DNA of 64,000 bases from Pyrus communis (lineage: Eukaryota; Streptophyta; Magnoliopsida; Rosales; Rosaceae), in contig NC_084804.1 of the NCBI RefSeq assembly GCF_963583255.1, positions 18,728,723 through 18,792,722 of the forward strand, read 5' to 3'. The position numbers were made by a program, and so were the translations under genes. A model generated the notes under the pieces. The model searched no databases, had not been told where the DNA came from, and was given only the letters and a program-made list of their open reading frames with translations. Below, piece by piece: positions 15,769 to 33,091 of this stretch. How positions within the stretch are numbered: the first letter of the stretch is position 1; every line of letters begins with the position of its first letter.

Positions 15769-17582
15769 AGGTAAATTACACTTTATCACCTCAGGTTTGG
15801 GGTCTATTATAATCGCATACAACATCTTCACAACATTTCACTTTCATACCTCACCTACTATATTATTTCAATATAGTACCTCCGTTACATTTTCCATCCA
15901 TTGATCTGTTAAGAGTTGTCGTGGCTGCCATAGTTGTGCCACGTAGCTGCCAACTTTGTTCCACATGGCAAAAAAATATTTTTTCATTCATTTAAAAAGA
16001 ATTAATTAAAGAAAAGTTAAAAAAAAAATTATAAAGAAAAAAAAGAAAAAAAATCCCATAACCCATGTTCTTCCCCAAGACCCCTCTCTTCCTTGCAACC
16101 TAAACCGCCCATCCCACCCCACCCTCACCTCCCCCCCCCCCCCCATCCCACCCCACCCTCACCTCCCCCCCCGCTCCACCCCACCCCACCCCCACCTCCC
16201 CCGCAACCCCCCACCCCACCCCAAAAAACCCAATTGTTCAACTCAAAACCCCGAAATCAAAAGGGGGAATTGAATTCCTGAGACGAAGTGAGGGAGTGAG
16301 GGTTTTGGGAAGGGCAAAATAAAGGGAATTCTAAAGGGAGAATGAAGAGAGATAGAAGAGAGAGAGAGAGAAAGAGAGAGAAGGGAAGTGGACTGAGAAT
16401 TAGAAAGTAGCTACAAGACCCCACCCGTCTTCTTCTCCTTGTCTCCATAAGGGCACCTCTGTGTGTCTTCTGGAACTCTCGCTTCCGTAGGGGCACATCT
16501 GTGTGTCTCGGTGGGGTGGGTTGCAGTGGAACGGGGTGGGGGGTTGTGGATGAGGTGGCGATTGGATGAGGTAGGAATAGGGTGGGGTAGGGGGGTTACG
16601 GAGGAGGTGGGGGTAGGGTGGGATAGGGGTTTTAGCTTGCAGGGAATTGGGTGGCTTGGGGAAGAAGATAGGTTATGGGTTTTTGCTTTTTTTTTTAATA
16701 AATTTTTTTAAATTAATTATTTTTAAAAGAATAAAAATAAATTTTCCATGTGGCACAAATTTGGTAGCCACGTGCCACAACTGTGGAAGCCACGTCAGCT
16801 CTTAATGAATCAATGGATGAAAAATGTAACAGAGGTACTATATTGAAATAAAATAGTAGGTGAGGTATGAAAGTGAAATGTTTTGATGAGGATTGAAATA
16901 AAATAGTAGGTGAGGTATGAAAGTGAAATGTTTTGAGGAGAAGAGAGAGAGGGAGAGAGAGAGAGGAGGGAGAGAAGAGGGAGAAAAGAGAGAGAAGGAG
17001 AGAGAGAGAAGGGAAGTGGGTTGAGGAGGAGAAAGTAGCTTCAAGACCCAGCCCATCTTCTTCTCCTTGTCTCCATAGGGGCAGCTCTTTGTGTATTCTG
17101 CAACTCTCGCTTCCGTAAGGGAACCTCTATGTGTCTCGGTGGGGTGGGTTGCGGTGGAACGGGGTGGGGGGTTGCGAGTAAGGTGGCAATGGGATGAGGT
17201 AGGGATGGGGTGGGGTGGGGGGGTTGCAGAGGAGGTGGGGGTGCGGTGGGATAGGGGTTTTAGGTTGCAGGGAATGGGGTGTCTTGGGGAAGATGATGGG
17301 TTATGGGTTTTTTTTTTTTTTTTTTCTTTTTTAAATAAATTTTCTTTAATTAATTATTTTTAAATGAATAAAAATAAATTTTCCATGTTGCACAAATTTG
17401 GTAGCCACGTGGCACAATTGTGGCAGCCACATCAGCTCTTAACGAATCAATAGATGAAAAATGTAACGAAGGTACTATATTGAAATAAAATAGTAGGTGA
17501 GTTATGAAAGTGAAATGTTTTGAAGATGTGGTATGCGATTGTAATAGAGCCCCAACCTGAGGTGGTAAAGTGTAATTTACCC
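15769..17582. mobile_element. Mutator-like foldback element, copy in unit 1
   Basis: Ends read GGTAAATTACACTTTA on the left and the inverse TAAAGTGTAATTTACC on the right. The inverted repeat continues far inward, through CCACGTGGC-type blocks and a CCCATAACCCAT segment to C-rich arms (left) versus G-rich arms (right), so nearly the whole element is palindromic. The 9-bp right flank is TATTTATAG (17583-17591) and the left flank TATTCATCG (15760-15768), a decayed target duplication of Mutator length. No transposase frame is visible. An inner segment ending AGTGAAATGTTTTGA is repeated near 16850-16935, with a second GA-rich and G-rich arm following, so this copy carries an extra internal duplication and is about 600 bp longer than the others. 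Confidence 0.8.
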
Positions 17583-17591
17583 TATTTATAG

Positions 17592-18281
17592 TCATAAACA
17601 GCTATGGTCCAAGTTTGGGTTCAACAATAAATACCACATTGTAATAAGTTATTATTTTTATTGTTCCTATTTTAAAGAAACTCGCCTCGAAATGGTAGTA
17701 ATTGTTAATAAGTACAATAATAAGCAAGGCCACAAATAAAAGTTTAAGATGGACTAAAATATTTCTCTACTATTGTTTGGGACGATCTTTTTTTTCTTTC
17801 TTTTCTTGGAGTTGATACCACAACTTGGAGCTTGCAGGTATGTAAGTAAAACCTGGTCAATATCTTCTTGTTGAAGTCAAAATATTTCCAGCTCCTCATG
17901 ATTATCTTTATTCCCCTTCTTGCCTAATTGTATTGGTGATTATTTTTTCAATTAAAGCGAACTCAACTTTTCGCACAACTTAACTGAAATGTTTTCAATT
18001 AGCTGACTTTGCATATGACCATGGGTGACATGACAAATTTGATAGAAGAAAAGAAAAAGTATAAGCTTGAATTGGTCGAAGATTGGATTGTATGTATTTG
18101 CCAAATTTACATAGAAAGAAGAGTTAAAGAGTTTTAAAACTTGTACTATATACTACAAATATCTATTTTTTATTCTTAGTTAAACATAAAGATGCTATTA
18201 GATTTTAATATGTTCCACCTGTTTAACACAGTTTGAAAACTCACGGCATCTGCGGGCTCAATTGCTTGTAAGAAACTATTT
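17592..18281. other. Spacer between foldback and LTR element, unit 1
   Basis: Non-coding spacer repeated at 30975-31278 (partial) and 33686-34346. It contains no gene-like frame. Its repetition fixes the order of elements within each duplicated unit. Confidence 0.7.
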
Positions 18282-18286
18282 ACAAA

Positions 18287-18812
18287 TGTTGATGCACAAA
18301 ATCAATGAGACTTTGGAACGATTTAAAGTGTCAAGTTTGTACCCTTCGCAGGGTTGCTCTGGTCACCAGGGGAGGATAATATGTAAAGAGATATAGGTAG
18401 GGAAGCAACACAAGATGTACATGATTCACCTTAAATTGGGTTACGTCCACGAGGGTTGAGGAGTCTTCATTAATAGTGAAGATTTTACACAAGACATAAA
18501 TTTCAGCATAATTATCATTAGTGAGTTCTAATCACAAGTTTAAGCACAATAATGATGTTAGGAATTAATTATACATGAACGGTCTCCTTGTATAGTTGAT
18601 GAGAGTCTTCGGCTCCCGTTGCGAGTGATGTGGGACTCTAGGAGTTTTATTTTTATGTTGATCTGTGTGGTGTTGTGATTGGTCTCTTGATTGGTGAGAA
18701 ACTCGTGTGCCTCAACAAGGGTGCCTACACATGAACTCTTCAGTGGGTCCTTGAAGGAATGAAGTTGACCAGTGCTTAGTAGTTTTGGGGGTGGTGAAGT
18801 ATGAAACAAATA
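18287..18812 (-). repeat. 3' LTR of the unit-1 element
   Basis: This 526-bp repeat begins TGTTGATGCAC on the plus strand and ends GAAACAAATA, where the other copies end ACAAACA; the terminal base pair has mutated. It is closer to the left LTR of unit 3 (34352-34877, about 8 percent different by eye over 145 bp) than to its own partner at 22103-22630. Confidence 0.8.
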
Positions 18813-19130
18813 ATGCTCCCCCAAGTTCCTGAGTAAGGAAAGCTTCTCGGTTAGGGACTTGCAAAACCCAAGTTGCTGAGTACTCACGAAACTTTCAAGT
18901 ACTAAAATGTATTACCATATAGTAGGTGTCCCGCAAATCTCCAATCAAGAAGGATTACCGAAGGAGGTGTCTTATGTTTCCCGAGTCATTGAAGAAAAAA
19001 AACTTTAAAAAAAAAATTCCTCTTTTTTTTTGGATGTAGCCCAAGTACATTTTTTTTTTCTTAAACCCAAATCCTTTTTTTATTATTTTTTTATTTTATT
19101 TTATTTTTTTTGTTGAGAAAAGAAATTCTG

Positions 19131-19400
19131 GTTGAAGTTTTTTCATTTGTGTATATAACTTGAGTGGTTGAAGCTTTTCCTTTGGAAAAATGGCGTGAAT
19201 GGTTGAAGTTTTTCCCTTTGGGCACGTAGCTTGAGTGGTTGAAGCTTTTTCCTTTGGGCCCATAGCTGGAGTGCTTGAAGCTTTTTCCTTTGGGCACATA
19301 ACTTGAGTGGTTGAAGCTTTTTCCTTTAGGCACATCACTTGAGTGGTTAAAACTTTTTTTTGTGGACACTTAGCTTGAAAGGTAGACGTTTTTTCAAGCT
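19131..19400 (-). repeat. 36-bp minisatellite inside the LTR element
   Basis: At least seven degenerate copies of a 36-bp unit (plus-strand core GTGGTTGAAGCTTTTTCC then TTTGGGCACATAACTTGA) lie near the 3' LTR. Because 36 is a multiple of three, a minus-strand frame of 105 codons stays open across them and repeats a 12-residue theme close to KASTTQVMCPKE. A shorter, decayed array sits at 35100-35345 in unit 3. Whether it was ever translated is unknown. Confidence 0.75.
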
Positions 19401-22102
19401 TCAACCACTCCATATATTAATGTTGCTTCGCACACTCTAGAACTAGTAGTTATATCCTATGTGTCAAAGCTTTGTTGGCCTCCTCCACATGCCATAAAAT
19501 AATTAATTAATTGCTTAATTAATAATCAATCATTATTTACTATTAATTTTTAATTAATGTCGAATTTTTATTTTTAGCCTCCCTCGCCCCCCCCCCCCCT
19601 CTTTTTTTTTTGAACTACAGACAAGAAAATGTAGGAGTGACCACATAAATAGATTTGCTTCCACGTGTGTGTGGCAAACCAGATGTTGTAGTAATTGAAG
19701 GTTCGGAGGAAACATATATATTGATTTTGCTTCACACGGTCTTGATCAAGAGTGTGAAAGCAATTTTTTTGTTGGGTTATTCTCGCATTGTTGAAGAGTT
19801 ACATAATTGGCACAATATGATTTTTCCTTGGACACTATTGTGCATTACCCACCGAAGTTTTGATTTACCATCGTTGGTAAGTAAAGCTATGATATAATGC
19901 TTGCATGTTGTCAATGTGGCTGTCTAGTTTATCGAAGCTTGTGACTTCGAAGTTCTTCTAAATGGTGGAGTAGAAAATGCCTGAGGCTTTTAGAAAGCCT
20001 ACAAATGAGTTTCCTTTGAACTATATCCATGGGAACCCAACTAATTTATCGAAGCTACAATGTTTGAGCTTCTGGTACCGTTGAAGGAGATGTTAATAGC
20101 GTTTCATACTGCATGGTGCAAATTAAGCCATGGAAGAGTTGAAGCCTATATGTTGCTTGAAGCCTTTTGGAAGCTATATAAATTTATTAACCTCCCAATA
20201 TTGGCCTTCCGAACCCACATTGGGGTTGTAGTGTTTGCATTGTTGAAGAGAGAAATATTTAAAGTAGATGTAAGAGGACTGAAGAGTTTTGCAAGTGATG
20301 CCTTCGCATTTCGATGTCAAATAGTCTTGTAAAAGTTTAGCCTTTGTATACGATATGTAGCTTTCTAGGTTAATAAAGCTTCAGACTTGTCAAAGTATTA
20401 CACATGCACATAAGCCTTTGTTGGCTTATTAAAGCATCGCTACTGTTGAACGATAAAATTATATATTAGAGTACGGGTAGTACCCTTCATCACCTGGTTG
20501 GTGATAGAAGGTGAGTCCCTTCATTACCTGGTTAATGAAAAGAGTGGAGTACTCGTTGTACTTTCCATCACCAAGTTAGTGGATGAAGGTGAATTCCTTC
20601 ATTACCTAGTTGGGGGAAAAGGTGGTAATTTTCCAAAGGAAATAAATTATTTATTAGAGTATGAGTTGTACCTTTCATCACCTGGTTGCTGATACGAAGG
20701 TGAGTTCTTGCATTACCAAGTGGGTGAGAATAATGACGAGTTGTCGAGGCACATTGTAACACATGCCAAAGGGAAAAAGTGTATGTTGACACCTACTGTG
20801 AAGGCCCCAAGTGCTATTTTATAATCTACCACAGTGCAAACAGAATACTCGTGGCTGAAGCTACGGGCATATTCACGCAATGACTAGTTTGACTTCTGAT
20901 CAATGGTGTACAAATCTTCAGCGAAGTGTAAGCAATCAGCCTAGAATACGACAATGCCAATTGAGAGGTCCCACAGATAGAATGAAAGGGAAAATGAGAC
21001 ATTGTTCTTCATTACTATGCCTCGGTATGCCATGGTGGATTCAAAGAGATGGATATGCTTAATTGGATCTTCCCTCCCATTTTACGATAGCAAACCAAGC
21101 TTCTGTTTTGTTTCTCCTTGTAAATGGGTGCCAAACATCCTTCTTGCTAGAGGGCCTGGCCTCGGCTAATTCCATTCAGGTACCTTGGCATGACGTTTGG
21201 CCTTTAGTCTGTTCACTTCGTTGAGAAGTTGCAGGATAAGGTGGTCTTGAGTAGAGTCAGGCACTATTGGAACCGTCATTCATAAGTTTCCATCATTTAT
21301 TGGTGGGGAAGTTTAATCAAGAGTATGTGGCTTTTTTTTTATTCACCATACTAGCTTCCGGGAAATGCCCTTTGGAAGTCCCCCGACTCTCAAACACCTT
21401 CTTATTCCTCTAAGTCTTGTCGTTTCTTCCTTAGGTTAGTAGTTGACCTTGGTTGTGGTAAGTGAATGATTCCTTTGATGACCCTTGGGTCAATGATCCT
21501 TAAGTCTATGTGGATAGGTTTTTCTCGACGATGCCTTAAGAGGTCTTGACAGTCGCGATAACCAACTTTTGATCATTCCATTCCTTTTACAAGAAGATGT
21601 CTTTTTCCACTTGTCTTGCTTTGGTTTGAAGCAGCTAGGTTGAGAGATGTCTCATGTTGATCAATATCTTGGGTATAAGGTCGCTCGTCATTAAGAATGC
21701 CCGTGTTAAAGACATGTGAAACTTTGCGTTGGTGGGTACCTATATGTTGATTCGTAGTCACGAGGGCGATGGCTCTCGAGACTGAGTCTATCTAGCCTCG
21801 CAAAACATCTCAAAGACCTTCTCAAACTGTTCTTCAAGGATCTCATTCCTTATGGCCATTTTTTTATTTTATTCTAAGTTCTAACCTCTTCGACTTTAGT
21901 TCGAAGAGCAGGCTGGATCCTTTCCCTCATTCGCTACCTTACGCTAGGCATGCAAGGGGTGCTTTTCCGCATGTTGTAGCTTCCTTCTCTCCCTATGTTG
22001 GAGAGGGATGCCTTATCAAATGAGAGTGCATACATGATAAAAACCAGTCAGACAAAGCTGGTGAGAGTAGGAATTAATGTCGTTTCCACAAATGACGCCA
22101 AA

Positions 22103-22630
22103 TGTTGATACACAAAATCAATTAAACTTTGGAACATCGTAAAGTTACAAGTTTGTGACCTTCGCAAGGTTGCTTCAATCACCTATTGAGGATACTATGT
22201 AAAGAGATAGAGGTAAGGAAGCAAACATTAGAAGTACGTGGTTCAACCAAAGTTAGGTTACGTCCGCGAGGGTTGATAAGTTCTTTTTAATAGTGAAAAG
22301 TTTACACAATACATAGGTTGAAGCATAATCATTATTAGTGAGTTCTAATGACGAGTTTAAGTACAATAATGGCATTAGAAATTAATTGTAGGAGAACGGT
22401 CTCCTTTTATAGATAAGGAAAGTCTTCGGATCCTGTCCACGATTGATCTAGGACTCTAAGAGCTTTATTTTGATGTTGACATGTGTCGTGTTGCGATTAG
22501 TCTCTTGATTGGGGAGGAACTTGTGTGCTTCAGCAAGGGTGCCCCCACATGAGCTCTTCAGTGGACCCTTGAAGGCACGGAGTTGACTAGTGATCGGTAG
22601 TTTCGGGAGTGATGAAGCATGGTACAAACA
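22103..22630 (-). repeat. 5' LTR of the unit-1 element
   Basis: A 528-bp LTR that matches 2502-3029 closely. On the minus strand it carries TATAAAAGGAGACCG (near 22388-22410), a probable core promoter. The flank after 22635 is shared with that after 3034. Confidence 0.8.
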
Positions 22631-23269
22631 ACAAATATTAACTTTTCCTAAAACTCTTAAATGTAGGTTTTATCTATTTAGACGTGATTACTTTGCCAAA
22701 TCCCCATTGTGCTCATTTACTTTTGTAAATCTCATTCTTCCCTTCAAATCCATACATTATGAGCCAAAACTGACAAGAACATAGCTACGTTAACTCGAAC
22801 AATTTAAACAGTCCAAAACATAAACTTTGGGGAATATGACAGTGATAAATAACCTATTAACCTATAAAATAACAATTCTTCTACCATTTTTCTTAATTCA
22901 ATGTCGGTCCCTTTTTAATTTTATTGCGTCACCTAATTTTAACTTATATTAGTTATAACACAAGAGTGGTCCTTGTGGCTGTGGTTAACTGTAACACGCA
23001 ACTGTGAAAAAATTAAAGCCCTTGGCTCGAGGACGGGGTTATCCTATAAAAAGATCCACTTGTCATATAACTATTGTATTGACAGATATATCTTTTGATG
23101 AAGAGGAAGAAATGGATAAAAGGAATTCTATAAATTAGAGTTGAGGAATACTTAAAGGAAGAATATTTTATATTTTACAAAATACAAATACGCTATATTT
23201 TGTTATGCTTAAAAAAAATCGAATCAGTAAAAATAAAAAATACAAACAGATGTCACATTTCACAATATA

Positions 23270-24180
<911 letters not shown>

Positions 24181-24309
24181 TCAAACTTTTGTGGTTTTGA
24201 ATTATAAAAATATATATAAATAAAAAATATTAAATCAAAATAAATAGATGTAAGCTAATAAAAAACGAGTCTCTTGAAACTGCTAATCAATTTCTTGTAT
24301 AACCAAGAA

Positions 24310-26250
24310 GAAGCCACCCCAACGGGTATCCTTTCACAATCTTTAGGAGCAGAATAGCCAATTTGAGAACCAAGCTATTTCGATGCCTTCTTAATTAGCG
24401 TGGCAAGACAATTTCACAAAACCACTGGATTTACAGATTCAATATTACTCTAACAAGAAGAAAAAGATCAAGATTAAATTCTTCATATTTATCGATTATG
24501 TACTTACGTAAAGAATTATGGTCATAAATTTCTACTTTTTTGTTAGGTCAAATAATTTTCTATTGTTTGAATAAGTCTCTATAGCTAATCCTCCATATTC
24601 AACTTCAAAAGTTATGCCCTTCAACAGTTGGACAGACATAATATAAACGACCAGATAAATGACTCTTTGTTTCCAAATGCAGAAAACATTTTGTTTTGCT
24701 GGAAAACTCAAGGGCAACTCAAGGATTGATCATTTCAAATTAAGACGAGATCGATCGAATTGTTGTGTACATTATCTTACTTTTCAACACCAGGAATAAA
24801 TTGTTTTTATAAATAATGTATTTCTGTAGTATAAGTTACTAATTTCTTAATCTTAATTTGAATATCATAGATGCAAATAACTATTCAAATTGAAGACTGT
24901 TTAGTCACCAAATGTATCAATAAAATGAATAGTTCGTTATAAATCTTTTACTTAGTGTCTACACTGTCAATTGGGTTCATATATTTAAATAACTAAACGA
25001 TCTCAGACTCAAATAATTCTTTTTGTTTAGATGATCTTGAAATAAAGATTAAGAAACTGAACGATCACAATATAAAATTTGTAGAATATGTGCATTCCTC
25101 ATAGGTGGAACGCAAGGATTATCCATTCTTTTACTTACATACACAACTTTTGGGTAGAAGAAATGTGCTTTCTTTTAAATTACAGACCATGACTTGGTCT
25201 TTAAACTAGAACTTTCAAAGCCAATTTTGTTTACAAATTTTAACCCTTTACTATTCTATTCTTGTACTAGCAAGAAGAATGTGTTACTACTATACTTTGA
25301 AGGGTGTCCAAACTTTCTTAAAAGCCACCCCAATGGTATCCTTTCACAATCTTTAGGAGCAAAATAGCCAACTTGAGAACCTAGTTATTTCCAAAACCAC
25401 TGGGTTTACAAATTCAATATTAAAACTCTCACAAGAAGAAAAAGATCAAGACTAAACTCTTCATCTTTATCGGTTCTGTACTTACGTAAAAAATTATGTT
25501 CATAAATTTCTACTTTTTTGTTCGGTCAAATAATTATCTACTGTTTGAACAATTCTCTGTAGCTAATCTACCATATTCAACTTCAAAAGTTATGCCTTCA
25601 ACAGTTGGACAGACATAATATAAACATGAAGATAAATGACTCCTTGTTTCCTAATGCAGTTAACGTTTTCTTTTGCTAGAGAACTCAAGGGTAACACAAG
25701 GATTCATCATTTCAAATTAAGATGAGATTGATCGAACAGTTATGTACATTATCTTATTTTTCAACTCAAGGAATAATTTTTTTTGTATAAATAACGTATT
25801 TTTATATATATAGTATAAGTTATAAATTTTTTAATCTTAATTTGAATATCATGTATACAAAGAACTATTCAAATTGAAGACAGTTTAGTTATCCAAATAT
25901 ATCAATAAAATGAATAATTCATTATAAATCTTTTACTTAGTATTAATACTGTTGATTGGGTTCATATATTTAAATGACTAAATGATCTCATATTCAAATA
26001 GTTCTTTTTGTTTCAATGATCTTCAAATAAAGATTAAGAAGATGAACCATCAAGATATAAAATTTGTAGAATATGTGTATTCCTCATTGGTGGAACGCAA
26101 GGATTATCGATTCTTTTACGTACGTACGCACGCAACTTTTGGGCACCTGAAATGTGCTTTCTTTTAAACTACAGACCATGACTTGGTCTTTAAACTAGGA
26201 CTTTCAAGCCAATTTTGTTGACAAATTTTAACCCTTTAATATTCTCATGA
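24310..26250. repeat. Tandemly duplicated glucosidase upstream region, unit 2
   Basis: Direct repeat of about 0.93 kb, copies near 24310-25255 and 25322-26250, with the same landmarks and order as in unit 1. The TATA box TATATAA remains at 26289-26295, so the promoter looks intact although the gene behind it is broken. Confidence 0.78.
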
Positions 26251-26360
26251 GCTAGTACGTAGACAGCATATCCCTTCCTCCCTTTCTCTATATAAACCCC
26301 ATGCAATATTCCAGGAGGAGATAACTTAATTATCTCGATCGATATCAAAAATCCCAAGTT

Positions 26361-29640
<3,280 letters not shown>

Positions 29641-29861
29641 AATTTGCTTAAGAAGAATTGAAGAAATTAAAAGAAAGTTATTGTTCATTATAAACATTTA
29701 AGTGGATAATTTTCCTGTTTATGTATTTGTATTCCTTCTGCATTTGTGTTTCCTTTCAATAATGTAAATATTCTTTGAGATTCAATAATTCAATAAAAAG
29801 CTATAAGAGCTGTGAATGCTACAGTAAAACATCTCCATATAAAGGAATAACTTGTTTAAAG

Positions 29862-30341
29862 GGGTAAATTACGCTTTACCACCTCAGGTTTGGGGTCTAT
29901 TACAATCGCAGAAAACATCTTCGCAACATTTCACTTTCATACCTCACCTACTATGTTATTTTAATATAGTACGTACGTTACATTTTCCATCCATTGATCC
30001 GTTAAGAGGTGACGTGACTACCAAAGTTGTGCCACGTGGCAAAAAAAAAATTATTCATTTAAAAAGAATTAATTAAAGAAAAGTTATAAAAAAATTTTAA
30101 AAAAAAAAAGAAAAAAAAATTCCATAACCCATGTTCTTCCCTGCAACCTAAACACCTCATCCTACGCCACCCCCACCTCCGCCGCAACCTCCCCCCCCCC
30201 CCACCCCACCCCAAACCCCAAAAAAAACCCAGTTGTTCAACCCAAAACCCCGAAATCAAAAGGGGGAATTGACTTCCTAAGACAAAGTAAAGGAGTGGGG
30301 GTTTTGGGAAGGGCAAAGTAAAGGGAATTCCAGAGAGAGAA

Positions 30342-30389
<48 letters not shown>

Positions 30390-30965
30390 AAGTGGATTGA
30401 GAAGGAGAAAATAGCTACAAGACCCAACCCGTCTTTTTCTCTTCATCTCCGTAGGGGCACATCTGTGTGTCTTCTGCAACTCTCGCTTCCAAAAAACCCA
30501 GCTGGGTTTTTTTAAGGTTTTCAGTGGGGTGGGTTGCGGTGGAACGGGGTGGGGGGTTAACGGGTGAGGTGGCGATTGGATGAGGTAAGGATGGGGTGGG
30601 GTTGGTGGCGCGGGGGGGGGGGGGGGGGGGGGGGAGGGGGGGCGTTGCGGAGGAGGTTGGGGTGGGGTGGGATAGGGGTTTTAGGTTTGCAGGGAATGGG
30701 GGTGTCTTGGGGAAGAAGATGGGTTATGGGTTTTTTTTTTTAATAACTTTTCTTTAATTAATTATTTTTAAATGAATAAAAAAAAATTGCCATGTGGGAC
30801 AACTGTGGCAGCCATGTCAGGTCTTAACGAATCAATGAATGAAAAATGTAATAGATGTACTATATTGAAATAAAATAGTAGGTGAGGTTGAAAGTGAAAA
30901 GTTTTGAAGATGTGGTATGCAATTGTAATAGACCCCAACCTGAGGTGGTAAAGTGTAATTTACCC
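29862..30965. mobile_element. Mutator-like foldback element, copy in unit 2
   Basis: The ends GGGTAAATTAC and GTAATTTACCC form an inverted repeat that extends inward as in the other copies, with a C-rich left arm, a central (GA)n tract (about 30342-30385) and a G-rich right arm containing a run of more than 20 G (30611-30634). The right flank is TATTTATAG (30966-30974); the left flank TGTTTAAAG (29853-29861) is a decayed partner. No transposase frame. Confidence 0.8.
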
Positions 30966-30974
30966 TATTTATAG

Positions 30975-31278
30975 TCATAAACAGTTATGGTCCCAGTTTA
31001 GGTTCAACTATAAATACCACATTGTAATAAGTTATCATTTTTATTGGTGCCGTTGTAAAGAAACTCACCTCAACATGGTAGTAATTGTTAATAAGTACAA
31101 TAATAAGCAAGGCCACAAATAAAAGTTTAAGATGGACTAAAATATTTCTCTACTGTTGTTTGTGACGATTTTTTTTTTGTTTTTGGAGTTCATACTACAA
31201 CTTGGAGCTTGCAGGTACATATGTGAAACCTTGTCAATATCTTCTTGTTGAAGTCAAAATATTTTCAGCTCCTCATCG
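30975..31278. other. Truncated spacer, unit 2
   Basis: This matches 17592 to about 17900 of unit 1 and is cut at the junction with unit 3. It contains only non-coding sequence. Confidence 0.7.
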
Positions 31279-31286
31279 TTATAATG

Positions 31287-32256
<970 letters not shown>

Positions 32257-32462
32257 AGAAATTAAAAGAAAGTTATTGTTCATTATAAACATTTAAGTGG
32301 ATAATTTTCCTGTTTATGTATTTGTATTTCAATTCCTTCTGCATTTGTGTTTCCTTTCAATAATGTAAGTATTCTTTGAGATTTTATAATTCAATAAAAA
32401 GCTATAAAAGCTATGAATGCTATAGTAAAACCTCTTTCTATAAAGGAATAACTTATTTATAG

Positions 32463-33024
32463 GGGTAAATTACACTTTACCACCTCAGGTTTGGGATCTA
32501 TTACAATCGCATACAACATCTTCGCAACATTTCACTTTCATACCTCACTTACTATTTTATTTCAATATAGTACCTCTGTCACATTTTCCATCCATTGATC
32601 CGTTAAGAGCTGACATGACTGCCAAATTTATGCCATGTGGCAAAAATAATAATTTTTTATTCATTTAAAAAGAATTAATTTAAGAAACTTTATAATTAAA
32701 AAATTAAAAGAAAAAAAAAAGCCGTAACCCATGTTCTTCCCCAAGACCCCCCTCTTCCCTACAACCTAAACCCTCTCTCCCACCCCACCCCCACCTCCCG
32801 CGCAACCTCCCCGCCCCACCCCACACCCACCTCCCCCGCAAAGCCCGCCCCCACCCCCACCTCCCATGCAACCCCCCACCCCACCCAAAACCCAGTTGTT
32901 CAACCCAAAACCCCGAAATCAAAAAAAGGAATCGAATTCCTAAGACGAAGTGAGGCAGTGGGGGTTTTGGGTAGGGCAAAGTAAAGGGAATTCTAGAGAG
33001 AAAAAGAAGAGAGAAAGAAGAGAA

Positions 33025-33091
<67 letters not shown>

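Larger units (their letters stand above)
18287..22630 (-). mobile_element. Complete gag-only Ty3/gypsy-like LTR element, unit 1
   Basis: A 4344-bp element on the minus strand has LTRs at 22103-22630 (5') and 18287-18812 (3') and identical flanking target copies acaaa (18282-18286 and 22631-22635). A polypurine tract CTTGGGGGAGCAT on the minus strand adjoins the 3' LTR (18813-18826 region). The leader after the 5' LTR starts TTTGGCGTCATTTGTGG, a gypsy-type primer site. Minus-strand remnants such as AIRNEILEEQ, LLNEVNRLKAKRHAKVP and GREDPIKHIHLFESTMAYRG look like a decayed gypsy gag. No protease, polymerase or integrase is present, so mobility would need another element. The two LTRs differ at about one base in five by eye, so the insertion is old. 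Confidence 0.85.

Noticed and set aside
16093..16281. Proline-rich protein in the foldback element
   Set aside because: It is a translation of low-complexity C-rich arm sequence, matched by a G-rich inverse arm; there is no start context and no homology beyond composition.
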